From: Bacillus sp. HSf4
Lineage (GTDB): Bacteria > Bacillota > Bacilli > Bacillales > Bacillaceae
DNA: 64,000 nucleotides
Reading direction: 5' to 3'
Assembly: GCF_029537375.1 (NCBI RefSeq)
Contig: NZ_CP120679.1
Span: 4,135,501-4,199,500 of the forward strand
Part shown: positions 1 through 8,400 of the stretch, piece by piece
How positions within the stretch are numbered: position 1 is the first letter of the stretch
How the letters are laid out: the number at the start of each line of letters is the position of its first letter
Program-made: the position numbers and the translations under genes
The notes under the pieces: model-generated
What the model was told of the DNA's origin: nothing
Database searches by the model: none
Seen by the model: the letters and a program-made list of their open reading frames with translations, nothing else

Positions 1-266
1 CGCATGTCGGCTCCGGTCTTTGCGGCGTAGTCATACACAGCCCGCTGCTTCACGACTGTGATGGCATGGCGGAGAAGAAACGCCGCCAAAAAGAAGGCCG
101 CCAATGAATAAACCGAATCCACTCGCCCGCCATTGAACAGGCGTGTCACCGCTTGTGCGAGCCATTCCGCCTGCATGATCACAGCAGCAGCCTGAATGCA
201 TGTCAAAACGGCAAGCAGTGCGAGAATCCGTTTGATCCCTTTATATTGAAAAAGCTCTTTTCCCAT
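1..266 (-). CDS. cydC: CydC, ABC exporter subunit for cytochrome bd assembly (N-terminus only)
   Basis: This is the start of a minus-strand gene that runs off the left edge; about 88 codons are visible. The protein begins MGKELFQYKGIKRILALL and shows the first two membrane spans of an ABC-transporter membrane domain. Known family role: CydC pairs with CydD in a thiol/heme ABC exporter needed to assemble cytochrome bd. Its ATG shares one base with the cydB stop (TAATG), which points to translational coupling in a cydABC(D) operon. The N-terminus and the position after cydB both fit B. subtilis CydC. The ATPase domain lies outside the window. Confidence 0.88.
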   Translation of the reverse strand, partial: MGKELFQYKGIKRILALLAVLTCIQAAAVIMQAEWLAQAVTRLFNGGRVDSVYSLAAFFLAAFLLRHAITVVKQRAVYDYAAKTGADM

Positions 267-1282
267 TAATAAATCATTGGCTCCTTGCTGCTGACCCGTT
301 TCCGGAATACATAATAGCTCCATACTTGATAGCCGAGCACAAACGGCAGCAGTGCGAGCGCGACGATCGTCATGACTTTCAATGAATAGTCGCCTGATGA
401 AGCATTATACACCGTCAAATCGTAGGCGCTTTTGATAGAGCTGATCATCACGCGCGGGAACAGCGCCGTAAAGATCGTCGCCACCGTCAGCGCGATTCCA
501 GCTCCAGTCATGGCAAACGTCCAGCCGTCGCGTTCTTGTTTCATAAACACAATGGACAGCACATAGCAAACGACGATTAAGGCGGCAAGCGGTATCGTGA
601 CTTGTCCGCGCCCTGTAAATAAATCCGTTTGAAAAATCGACATCCCAACAAAGACCACAAGCGCTGCCAGCGCCGCAAACACGACTTTTTGAGCGAGACG
701 TCTTGCACGATCTCTGAGATCGGCATCGGTTCTAAGCGTAATAAAGATCAGTCCGTGCAACAGACAGAGCAGGGTGACGGTGACGCCTCCTGTCACAGAA
801 TAAAGATTCACGTAATCCGTAAAACCGGCGTGAAGATTCATATCAGCATCGATCGGCATGCCCCGCAGAATGCTTGTGAATAAAACGCCGAACAAAAACG
901 GAGGCAGAATGCTGCCGAAAAATACGACCCAATCCCATGTTTTCTTCCACTTAGCCGCCTCCACTTTTCCTCTGAATTCAAAAGCGACGCCCCGGCCGAT
1001 CAATGCCAACAGGACAAAGACGAACGGTATATAGTATCCGCTGAACATGGTCGCATACCAATTCGGAAAAGCCGCGAAAATCGCGCCTCCCCCGGTCAGC
1101 AGCCAGACCTCGTTCGCATCCCAGAAAGGTCCGATCGTATTGATCATCACCCTCCGTTCAAGCTCATTCCGTCCCAGAAACCGGGTGGCCATGCCGACGC
1201 CAAAATCAAAACCTTCCAGAAAGAAAAATCCCACGAACAACACAGCGACCAATATGAACCAAAGCTCATTAAGAGATACCAT
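266..1282 (-). CDS. cydB: Cytochrome bd ubiquinol oxidase subunit II
   Basis: CydB is the second membrane subunit of the cytochrome bd oxidase, which takes electrons from quinol to oxygen at low oxygen tension. The 338-residue protein is almost wholly hydrophobic (about eight helices) and starts MVSLNELWFILVAVLFVG, with the family's N-terminal GFDFGVG stretch and the conserved WDANEVWLLTGGGA loop. An upstream in-frame extension exists, but this ATG is preceded by GGAGG and gives the usual CydB length. It overlaps the end of cydA by 14 bases and shares one base with the cydC start, so the three genes form one operon. Confidence 0.95.
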   Translation of the reverse strand: MVSLNELWFILVAVLFVGFFFLEGFDFGVGMATRFLGRNELERRVMINTIGPFWDANEVWLLTGGGAIFAAFPNWYATMFSGYYIPFVFVLLALIGRGVAFEFRGKVEAAKWKKTWDWVVFFGSILPPFLFGVLFTSILRGMPIDADMNLHAGFTDYVNLYSVTGGVTVTLLCLLHGLIFITLRTDADLRDRARRLAQKVVFAALAALVVFVGMSIFQTDLFTGRGQVTIPLAALIVVCYVLSIVFMKQERDGWTFAMTGAGIALTVATIFTALFPRVMISSIKSAYDLTVYNASSGDYSLKVMTIVALALLPFVLGYQVWSYYVFRKRVSSKEPMIY

Positions 1283-2675
1283 GGTAAACCTCCTGATCAA
1301 ACGGGTCTGTCGATACAGAGCCATCATGATGATGCTCATGATGTTCAGCCCCTTTTTTAATCTCGCGGATAAACAAGTAAACAAGAACGATCGCCAGCAC
1401 GAGATAAATCGCGGTAAACGCGATAACCGAGAACAGAAGCATTCCCGCCGATACGTTCGGTGAAACGGATTGCGCCGTCGTCAAAATGCCGAAGACCGTC
1501 CACGGCTGGCGTCCGATCTCAGTCATGATCCAGCCCGCCGTGTTCGCGATGAACGGAAACGCGATCAGTGCGACCATCGCCCGCAAATACCACTTGCTTG
1601 ACTCAAGTTTTTTGCGGAAGCTGAGGAAAAGACCGGTTAAAGCGGCAAAAATCATCAATATCCCGGCGCCGGCCATGATTCTGAAGCTCCAGAACGTCGT
1701 TTTCACCGGCGGAATGTAGTTTCCTTCGCCATACTTCTCTTCATATTGTTTTTGCAATGTTTTCATTCCCGGCACATCACCGCTGAATTGTTTGTACGCC
1801 AGGTAGCTGAGCGCATACGGAATGCTGATTTCTGATTTGTTTTCCTGCTTGTCCGAATCAATATTGGCCAAAACCGTCCATGCCGCCGGATCGCCGCTGT
1901 CATCCCAAAGCGCTTCACTTGCCGCCATTTTCATCGGCTGGCTTTTCATCAGATGCTGTGCCTGTTCATGCCCGCTGAAAGCCACGCCGAGGCCGGAAAC
2001 CAGCGCCACAACCAGCGCGATTTGAAAAGACTTTCTGAAAAACAGCATTTCCTGTTTTTTCAGCATTTTATATGCACTCACACCGGCAATAAAAAATGAA
2101 CCGGTTGCAAGCGCGCCGAAAATGACATGGGGAAATTCCACCCAAAGCTGCGGATTCTTGATGATGGCGAAGAAATCGGTCATTTCCGCACGGCCGTTTT
2201 TGATCGCGAAACCAACAGGCTCCTGCATAAATGAATTGGCCGCCAAAATCCAAAACGCCGACAGCATAGTGCCCAGCGAAACAAGCCAAATCGACAGCAA
2301 ATGAACCTTTTTCGGCAGGCGATCCCAGCCGAATATCCACAGGCCGATAAAAGTGGATTCCATAAAGAATGCCAAGAGCGCCTCCACAGCAAGCGGAGCG
2401 CCAAACACATCCCCGACAAAGCGGGAGTACTCCGACCAGTTCATTCCGAACTGAAATTCCTGCAGAATACCTGTCACTACACCGACGGCAAAGTTAATTA
2501 AAAATAAATGCCCCCAAAATTTAGCCATCGTCCTGTAAATGTCTTTTTTCTTGGTCACATAAAGGGTTTCCATCAATGCAACCATAAAGACAAGCCCGAT
2601 CGACATCGGCACAAAAATAAAGTGAAAAATCGTTGTTGAAGCAAATTGAAATCTGGCTAAGATTAATTCGTTCAT
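1269..2675 (-). CDS. cydA: Cytochrome bd ubiquinol oxidase subunit I
   Basis: CydA carries the hemes b558, b595 and d and the quinol site. The 468-residue protein begins MNELILARFQFASTTIFHFI, in which the His is a conserved heme ligand. It contains the GREP-like stretch EIGRQPW late in the protein and a Q-loop region near residues 250-330 of the short bacillar type. Its C-terminus is His-rich (EHHEHHHDG). The length equals that of B. subtilis CydA. The start at 2675 is chosen over an upstream ATG because of the family N-terminus and a GGAAGCAGGGG ribosome site. It is the first gene of cydABC, and a Rex-type palindrome sits 45 bases upstream. Confidence 0.96.
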   Translation of the reverse strand: MNELILARFQFASTTIFHFIFVPMSIGLVFMVALMETLYVTKKKDIYRTMAKFWGHLFLINFAVGVVTGILQEFQFGMNWSEYSRFVGDVFGAPLAVEALLAFFMESTFIGLWIFGWDRLPKKVHLLSIWLVSLGTMLSAFWILAANSFMQEPVGFAIKNGRAEMTDFFAIIKNPQLWVEFPHVIFGALATGSFFIAGVSAYKMLKKQEMLFFRKSFQIALVVALVSGLGVAFSGHEQAQHLMKSQPMKMAASEALWDDSGDPAAWTVLANIDSDKQENKSEISIPYALSYLAYKQFSGDVPGMKTLQKQYEEKYGEGNYIPPVKTTFWSFRIMAGAGILMIFAALTGLFLSFRKKLESSKWYLRAMVALIAFPFIANTAGWIMTEIGRQPWTVFGILTTAQSVSPNVSAGMLLFSVIAFTAIYLVLAIVLVYLFIREIKKGAEHHEHHHDGSVSTDPFDQEVYHGIS

Positions 2676-2719
2676 CCCCTGCTTCCTCCATTTCCAAAGT
2701 TGATCACAGATCATGAAGT

Positions 2720-2737
2720 TTGTTCAACATTTCACAA
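2720..2737 (-). promoter_or_regulatory. Rex-type operator in the cydA leader
   Basis: The minus strand reads TTGTGAAATGTTGAACAA. The left half matches the Rex consensus TTGTGAA-N4-TTCACAA exactly and the right half has two mismatches. In B. subtilis the NADH-sensing repressor Rex represses cydABCD, so the same control is inferred here. The rest of the leader (about 2738-2984) is AT-rich, and I could not place the promoter with confidence. Confidence 0.7.
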
Positions 2738-2984
2738 TAGATTGATGAAAGGTGACGCTGTTAAACGCCCTTTGAAGTGATTGGCCGAAAATTAATCCAA
2801 TAGACTTATAAATCAATCTATCGACTTCTTATATAAGTAATTTACACCGTTTATTCATAGAAAAAAAGATCTAATTACCTAAAAAATGGTTTATTTTGTG
2901 TCCAAACATTGACTAAACTTTAAACTTTTTTTGACAGCTAATAGGATTTATTTACCATGACCCATGGAGAAAGCACGCCGATCA

Positions 2985-3010
2985 ATAAAAAAACACCCTT
3001 TGAAGGGTGT
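2985..3010 (-). terminator. Rho-independent terminator of the fructosamine-kinase-family gene
   Basis: An 8-bp perfect stem (ACACCCTT / AAGGGTGT) with a 2-base loop at 2993-3010 is followed on the minus strand by a run of T. It lies 46 bases past the stop of the gene at 3056. Confidence 0.8.
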
Positions 3011-3055
3011 CCAATACCTGTCACAAAATCGGTATCTTTTGCCTATATCCATTTT

Positions 3056-3925
3056 TCACCCAATATACCGCTCTACTATGTTCTCAGCATGGGGCAGATA
3101 GCTGCAGCCAAACGAATTCAAATGCAAATAGACGTAAAAAAGCTGATAAAGCGGCCATATTTCCCGGTCCAGCGGCTCGCCTGAAGCTTCTTCATAAGCG
3201 CGGTAAAACCGATCCGTAAAACCGCCGAATAAAGCGGTCATCGCCAGATCCATCCGGCAGTCGCCATACAGAACAGCCGGATCGATGAGATATGGAGAGC
3301 CGCCTTCCCCCGCTATCCAGTTGCCTCCCCACAGATCACCGTGCAGAACAGATGCGCGGGGGCGATCCGGGAGCCAGCGGCCGATCGATTCAGCGAGACG
3401 GATATGACGTTTGGCCTGCCGGCCGCTTAAAAACCCTTTGTCCTGCGCAACCGCAATCTGCGGCAGCAGCCTTTTGTCCCGATAGTAATCATGCCAGCTC
3501 GCATACTTGCCGTTTTCCTGCTTGAATGTGCCGATATAATTGTCATACGACAGCCCGTAATAAGGTTTTTCCGCATGATGCATGGCCGCGAGCCGTCTTC
3601 CCAACTCTTCTTCCGTTTTGTCCGACCGAACGCTTTTGATATATGATAGTACGAGAAAACGCTCCAAATCCTTCTGGCTGTTATAAGCCAGAACCTCCGG
3701 CACCAACACCGCCTCTGTTTTGCCAAGTTCATGCAGCCCCATGGCTTCTTTTTCGAAAAAGTCGGCAGGCACTCCTTCGTTTAACTTGATAAACAGATGA
3801 GCTTCGTCTGTTTCTACGAGAAACGCCCGGTTGATGTCGCCTCCTCCCGCTTCCTTCACCTGTTTGATGAAGCGGCCCACTCCGGCTGATGTGACTGCTT
3901 TTTCAATGGTTGTTTTGACATCCAT
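3056..3925 (-). CDS. Fructosamine kinase family protein (ketosamine-3-kinase-like)
   Basis: This 289-residue protein belongs to the fructosamine-3-kinase/aminoglycoside-phosphotransferase fold. Visible features are GGGDINRAFLVET (nucleotide loop) and FIKLNEG with the ATP-binding Lys near the N-terminus. The catalytic-loop motif VLHGDLWGGNW and a metal-binding Asp in YLIDPAVLYGD follow. Family members phosphorylate sugar amines (Amadori products) so that they break down; the substrate here is not known. The ATG at 3925 is preferred over a GTG 18 bases upstream because GGGGGTG sits 7 bases before it. It is a single-gene unit with its own terminator, convergent with nothing and divergent from ywcJ. 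Confidence 0.85.
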   Translation of the reverse strand: MDVKTTIEKAVTSAGVGRFIKQVKEAGGGDINRAFLVETDEAHLFIKLNEGVPADFFEKEAMGLHELGKTEAVLVPEVLAYNSQKDLERFLVLSYIKSVRSDKTEEELGRRLAAMHHAEKPYYGLSYDNYIGTFKQENGKYASWHDYYRDKRLLPQIAVAQDKGFLSGRQAKRHIRLAESIGRWLPDRPRASVLHGDLWGGNWIAGEGGSPYLIDPAVLYGDCRMDLAMTALFGGFTDRFYRAYEEASGEPLDREIWPLYQLFYVYLHLNSFGCSYLPHAENIVERYIG

Positions 3926-4048
3926 ACTGTCACCCCCACTCACTTTATAACAAACCTTATGCGGAAATGAAAAGAGTTCGGCAGGTGAAGGGTTTCTGAG
4001 ATGTTTACATGTTTTATAGATTGTTGTTCACATAAAAGTCATTTATAT

Positions 4049-4066
4049 TTGTGAAATATTTCACAA
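4049..4066 (+). promoter_or_regulatory. Perfect Rex operator upstream of ywcJ
   Basis: TTGTGAAATATTTCACAA is a perfect 18-bp palindrome identical to the Rex consensus. It lies just upstream of a likely -10 box TATACT (4075-4080), so it covers the -35 region. A second, half-matching stretch (TTGTTGTTCACA) begins at 4021. Rex control of ywcJ is known in B. subtilis; this is direct sequence support for the same control here. Confidence 0.9.
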
Positions 4067-4128
4067 TATCCTGCTATACTTAAGTCGTACTCAAAAGACT
4101 TCTTAGTAAATACTTGGTGGTGGTAAAC

Positions 4129-4932
4129 ATGGAAACTAAATCGCTGATTCGCGTAGAAGAGCTTGCTTTGAAAAAATACGGAATATTCGAACAAAGCCGT
4201 CTTCATTATCTTCTTCGTTCTATACTGGCAAGCATGTTCATCGGATTCGGCGTGATCGTAGCATTTAAAACAGGGAACCTTTTTTATCTTGAGGGGTCTC
4301 CGTTCACATATCCAATTGCAGCGGTCACATTCGGGGGAGCCATTATATTGATTGTCTATGGCGGGGGAGATTTATTCACGGGAAACACGTTTTATTATAC
4401 ATTTGCAGCGCTTCGCAAAAAAATGCGCTGGACTGATGTCATCAAGATGTGGATCTTCAGCTATGCGGGAAACTTAATGGGCGCCGTCCTATTCGCAACC
4501 ATCATCTTTGCAAGCGGCCTATTGAAAGATTCGTCTTCCACCGGCTTCTTGCTGAGCGTTGCCGAGCATAAAATGAATACGCCAGCCATCGAATTGTTTT
4601 TTAAAGCGATTCTTTGCAACTGGCTCGTCTGTCTGGCGTTCTTTGTGCCGATGTCACAAAAGGGCGACGGGGCGAAAATGTTCTCCATGATGCTGTTTGT
4701 TTTTACTTTCTTTATTTCCGGATACGAACACAGCATTGCCAACATGGCCACTTTTGCCGTCGCCTTGGTGACAGACCATCCTGAAACGATTTCCCTGGCC
4801 GGTGCCGTCCACAATATCATTCCGGTTACATTGGGAAATTTGGTCGGCGGAGCATTTATGATGGGGTTCATGTATAACTATGCGAACAAACCGGAAGCAA
4901 ACGGCGAAGAAATCATCAAAAAACCGCACTGA
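4129..4932 (+). CDS. ywcJ: Formate/nitrite transporter family protein
   Basis: This 267-residue membrane channel of the FNT family has six predicted helices. It carries the repeated FNT core signatures, including GGDLFTGNTFYY (about residues 80-95) and NLVGGAFMMGFMYNY at the C-terminal end. FNT proteins move formate, nitrite or related small anions. The start is the ATG at 4129, preceded by GGTGGTGG; an in-frame TTG 15 bases earlier lacks a ribosome site. It begins METKSLIRVEELALKK, like B. subtilis YwcJ. The perfect Rex box upstream suggests expression when NADH is high, as in oxygen-limited growth. Confidence 0.9.
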   Translation: METKSLIRVEELALKKYGIFEQSRLHYLLRSILASMFIGFGVIVAFKTGNLFYLEGSPFTYPIAAVTFGGAIILIVYGGGDLFTGNTFYYTFAALRKKMRWTDVIKMWIFSYAGNLMGAVLFATIIFASGLLKDSSSTGFLLSVAEHKMNTPAIELFFKAILCNWLVCLAFFVPMSQKGDGAKMFSMMLFVFTFFISGYEHSIANMATFAVALVTDHPETISLAGAVHNIIPVTLGNLVGGAFMMGFMYNYANKPEANGEEIIKKPH

Positions 4933-4999
4933 TAAATGATCATGAAACCGAGCCTTCATTCATAAAATCAGGTGACATTAAAATGGGAGGTTCGCGGAC

Positions 5000-5389
5000 A
5001 TGCAGCATTTTCAAACGATTTGCCGGCAGTTCGGACAAATTTTAAATGGAGAACCGCACGTCGAAAACGGCGTTTGCTCCGTCAGTATCAACCGGCACTT
5101 AAATATCAGAGTTCAGGGGAGGCCGAGCAGGGGAGTCGGGATGGAGGAAGTCATGTTCGAAGCGCTTGATCAAAACGGCATCGCCCTCAACATGGCGGAA
5201 ATCGCGATTTTGCCGAAAGAAATCCCGGTTTTCACAAAAAAGCTGACCGATCAGGGCCTGATCATCAGCGCGTTGCATAACCATTGGCTGTTCACTGAAC
5301 CGAATCTGTTATACATCCATTTTCAGTCAGTGGAATCGCCGTTAACATTTGCAAGAAAAACAGCTGCCGCTTTATCTGTTTTACAATAA
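5000..5389 (+). CDS. DUF1259 domain protein
   Basis: A 129-residue soluble protein made of one DUF1259 unit. The conserved C-terminal stretch ISALHNHWLFTEPNLLYIHF is present, with two His residues that could bind a metal. No function is established for the family. The ATG follows GGGAGG by 9 bases. It lies 67 bases after ywcJ on the same strand and could be co-transcribed. The stop codon sits inside the stem of the following terminator. Confidence 0.8.
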   Translation: MQHFQTICRQFGQILNGEPHVENGVCSVSINRHLNIRVQGRPSRGVGMEEVMFEALDQNGIALNMAEIAILPKEIPVFTKKLTDQGLIISALHNHWLFTEPNLLYIHFQSVESPLTFARKTAAALSVLQ

Positions 5390-5406
5390 AACGGCAGCTG
5401 TTTGTT
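5358..5406. terminator. Bidirectional terminator between the DUF1259 gene and mleA
   Basis: A 12-bp inverted repeat (AAACAGCTGCCG and CGGCAGCTGTTT) encloses about 22 bases. A T-rich tract follows it on the plus strand and a TTTTTC tract on the minus strand. It can end transcripts from both sides. Confidence 0.75.
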
Positions 5407-5410
5407 TTCT

Positions 5411-6742
5411 TTATTCATTCATTTTTCCCATCGCAGAAAGCGCGACTCTCTCCACCGCTTCAGCGACGATTTCATGAACGTCGGGATTCAGCGGATCTGG
5501 CACAAGGTCGCCTTGTTTTGTACAGGATGCAATCGCCTCTGCTGCTGCGACCAGCATCGGATGGCTGATCGATTCCGCCCCTGCGTTCAACACGCCTCTG
5601 AAAATGCCCGGGAATCCAAGGACATTGTTGACGGACCGGCCGTCAGCGGCGTAGGCTGCACCCGCCTCAAGCGCATCTTCAGGCTCAATCTCCGGTTTCG
5701 GATTGGAAAGAGCCAAAATCACCTGGCCTTCACGAACCCATTGTTTCTTGATCAAACCTGGAACACCGGTAGTGGCGATGACGATGTCACAGCTTTCCAT
5801 CAGCTCTTCAATGCTTTCAGCCGCGTGTCCCCCGTAATTTTCCAAACGGGCCATCGCTTCCAATGATTTATCCGTTCCGACAACCCGTTTGACACCGTAA
5901 GCCATGAACATCCGACAGATGGCAACCCCAGCTGCTCCGAGCCCGATTTGGCCGACATGCGCCTGCTTTAAGTCGACGCCGGCGCTTTTAGCGGCTGAAA
6001 TCGCCGCCGCCAGCGTGACCACAGCGGTGCCGTGCTGGTCGTCATGCATCACCGGGATGTTCAAATTGTTTTTCAAGCGCTCTTCGATTTCAAAACAATG
6101 CGGAGAACCGATGTCTTCAAGGAGAATCCCGCTAAATCCGGGCGAAATGTTTTGAACTGTCCGCACAATGTCGTCAGGATCTTTCGTATCGAGCAAAATC
6201 GGTACACCGCTAATGCCCGCCAGCTGGTCAAATAGAGCGGCTTTCCCTTCCATAACAGGCATTCCGGCAACCGGGCCGATATCGCCGAGGCCGAGGATGG
6301 CCGTTCCGTCCGTCACGATCGCCACCGAATTGCCGATTCCTGTATAGATGTTTGCTTTTTGCGGCTCTTCCTTTATAAGCTCGCAGACGTTTGCCACCCC
6401 TGGAGTGTAGACCCTTCTCAAGTCCGCCAATGAGTGAATCGGCATCTTGCTCTTCATGCCGATTTTCCCGCCTTCGTGTGCGGCAAGGACATCATCTGAA
6501 ACGGTATGAAGATGGATGCCTTCTTTTAAATTGCGAATTACGTCAAGAATCTCCGTCAGCTGCTCTTCATGCTCAACCTGAACGGTGATGTTGCGCATCG
6601 TATAATTCGGCCCGACCTTGATCGTTTCAACTTCTCCAATATCGCCGCCGGCAAGGCCGATGGCCGTTGTCACCTTTCCAAGGTTTCCGGGTGCCGAAGG
6701 GATCTCCAGCATCAAATTCCGAATAATGTTATTGCCATTCAT
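5411..6742 (-). CDS. mleA: NAD-dependent malic enzyme / malolactic enzyme with ACT domain
   Basis: This 443-residue protein has an N-terminal ACT domain (residues 1-80), then the malic enzyme domain with [11 protein letters not shown], the metal and substrate region [12 protein letters not shown], and HDDQHGTA. A Rossmann region follows ([14 protein letters not shown]). B. subtilis MleA (YqkJ) decarboxylates malate and pairs with the MleN antiporter. The gene follows mleN by 35 bases on the same strand, so import and conversion of malate are co-expressed. The assignment to MleA rather than the other malic enzymes rests on the ACT domain and the mleN/ans context. Confidence 0.9.
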   Translation of the reverse strand: MNGNNIIRNLMLEIPSAPGNLGKVTTAIGLAGGDIGEVETIKVGPNYTMRNITVQVEHEEQLTEILDVIRNLKEGIHLHTVSDDVLAAHEGGKIGMKSKMPIHSLADLRRVYTPGVANVCELIKEEPQKANIYTGIGNSVAIVTDGTAILGLGDIGPVAGMPVMEGKAALFDQLAGISGVPILLDTKDPDDIVRTVQNISPGFSGILLEDIGSPHCFEIEERLKNNLNIPVMHDDQHGTAVVTLAAAISAAKSAGVDLKQAHVGQIGLGAAGVAICRMFMAYGVKRVVGTDKSLEAMARLENYGGHAAESIEELMESCDIVIATTGVPGLIKKQWVREGQVILALSNPKPEIEPEDALEAGAAYAADGRSVNNVLGFPGIFRGVLNAGAESISHPMLVAAAEAIASCTKQGDLVPDPLNPDVHEIVAEAVERVALSAMGKMNE

Positions 6743-6777
6743 AACTGAAATACCTCCAATGATTGATTAAAGATCAG

Positions 6778-8175
6778 CTACCCCGCAGGTGAATCTTTTT
6801 TGTCCGTATACCAAATGAATTTCCCTGTATAGCCGTACAGAATCGCAAGTCCGATGGAAACGAAGCTCAGCCACATAAACGGCAGATAGGAGAACGTCGA
6901 TACGCCGAGAATCCCGGCCATATAAATTCCGTTATCTGACCACGGCACCATTCCCGATGTCATGGTCCCCCCGACCTCCGCGTTTCTTGACAGCACCCTG
7001 CGGTCGATATGCAGCTTGTCATAACTTTTTTCCATGATTTTCGGTGTCAAGATGAGGGAAACGTACATCGCACAGCCAAATACATTTGCCAGGAAAGCGA
7101 CAATGATCGTTGAAAATGTCACATTTCCGGCTGATGTCAGCTTTTTCTGGAACTTCGACACAATCACTTGTAAAACGCCTAAATGTTCAAGCAAACCGCC
7201 AAAACCGAGTCCAAGAATAATGACAACGACAGAGCCGAGCATCCCTTCGATTCCGCCGCGGTTTAAAAGCTTGTCCAAAAAGTCGATGCCGGTATCGATT
7301 GAAAACCCGCTGTAAGCTGTGCCGATCGCAGCGGAAAAATTCATGTCTTGGAATACCGCGGCCCAGATGGCGCCTAATAGAGCACCGATCGCAATCGTCG
7401 GCACCGACGGCTTTTTCATCGCCAATAGAACAATGACAACGATGGCCGGAATGAGCATCCAAATGTGAATATCAAATGTGTTCTGCAGTGATGCTTTCAA
7501 ATATTCTACTTTAGCCAAGTCGACATTTTTCGTTCCGTAAATAAATCCGGTAATCGTAAACAGCACCGCCGTGATGATATAGGCGGGAATGGATAAAAAC
7601 AGCATCGCTCTGACATGTCTGATGACCTCGACCTTTGATAAAGACGAAGCAAGCACTGTGCTGTCGGAAAGAGGCGATAATTTATCTCCAAAATAAGCGC
7701 CGGACAAAACAGCGCCGGCAACAAGCGGAAGCGGCAGTCCCAGTCCTTCCCCGATCGCCATCATGGCGATTCCGGCCGTACCGACGGTTCCCCAGGATGT
7801 CCCTGTTGCAACAGACGTAATCGAACAAATGATGAGCGTGGCGAGCAGGAAAATGCTCGGGTGGATAAATTCAAGTCCGTAATAAATCAACGTCGGCACA
7901 ACCCCTCCGGCTATCCATGTGCCGATCAGAGCGCCGACGGCTATCAGGATGAGTATCGCTTCAAGTCCATTGGATATCCCGGTTGTAATCGATTTTTGCA
8001 AATCCTCATAACGGTGCCCGAGGCGAAATCCGAGCAAAATCACTAAAAACCATGAAATGAATAATGCCAGCTGAATAGGCAAATCAAACTTAACTGTAAA
8101 CGAACATACTATGGCTAAAAACGCGCCTAATACACAAATAATTTCCAGCATAGACGGCAACCGTGTATTTTTCAT
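6778..8175 (-). CDS. mleN: Malate-2H+/Na+-lactate antiporter (NhaC family)
   Basis: A 465-residue membrane protein with about 12 helices. It has the NhaC-family signatures ATGTSWGTVGTAGIA and GAYFGDKLSPLSDSTVLASS near the middle, and WSDNGIYMAGILGVSTF near the C-terminus. B. subtilis MleN swaps external malate for lactate with proton and sodium exchange, a step in malolactic growth. The ATG follows GGGGGAT by about 8 bases. It leads a two-gene unit with mleA, and a cre-like site sits 20-35 bases upstream of the start. Confidence 0.92.
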   Translation of the reverse strand: MKNTRLPSMLEIICVLGAFLAIVCSFTVKFDLPIQLALFISWFLVILLGFRLGHRYEDLQKSITTGISNGLEAILILIAVGALIGTWIAGGVVPTLIYYGLEFIHPSIFLLATLIICSITSVATGTSWGTVGTAGIAMMAIGEGLGLPLPLVAGAVLSGAYFGDKLSPLSDSTVLASSLSKVEVIRHVRAMLFLSIPAYIITAVLFTITGFIYGTKNVDLAKVEYLKASLQNTFDIHIWMLIPAIVVIVLLAMKKPSVPTIAIGALLGAIWAAVFQDMNFSAAIGTAYSGFSIDTGIDFLDKLLNRGGIEGMLGSVVVIILGLGFGGLLEHLGVLQVIVSKFQKKLTSAGNVTFSTIIVAFLANVFGCAMYVSLILTPKIMEKSYDKLHIDRRVLSRNAEVGGTMTSGMVPWSDNGIYMAGILGVSTFSYLPFMWLSFVSIGLAILYGYTGKFIWYTDKKDSPAG

Positions 8176-8195
8176 CCTGAGATCCCCCTTATCAA

Positions 8196-8210
8196 TTGAA
8201 ACGCTTTCAA
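8196..8210 (-). promoter_or_regulatory. cre-like CcpA site upstream of mleN
   Basis: TTGAAACGCTTTCAA is a near-perfect palindrome with one central base, and it fits the catabolite-responsive element consensus. It lies between the probable promoter region and the mleN ribosome site. Repression of mleNA by CcpA during growth on preferred sugars is inferred. Confidence 0.72.
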
Positions 8211-8332
8211 AGAAAAATACATAAAAATAGCGATTTAGTTCAAGTTTTACATAAAAATTTAACTAACACAGCCCAGTATACCATGAAAAAGGCCAGGACC
8301 GTAACCCTTTACACTGCTCTCATTCGTTTTAC

Positions 8333-8390
8333 AAGAAAAGCGAAAACACTCTGTATTTCTATCCCGGTATAAGCTTTAGAGTGTTTTCGC
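8333..8390 (-). terminator. Terminator after ansB
   Basis: A 13-bp stem (GCGAAAACACTCT with its complement at 8378-8390) encloses 25 bases and is followed on the minus strand by TTTTCTTGTAAAA. It lies directly after the ansB stop and separates ansAB from mleNA. Confidence 0.75.
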
Positions 8391-8400
8391 CTGTCGTTAG

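Noticed and set aside
5402..5866. A 154-codon plus-strand frame antisense to mleA
   Set aside because: It is antisense to a gene with full malic enzyme motifs and begins inside a terminator.
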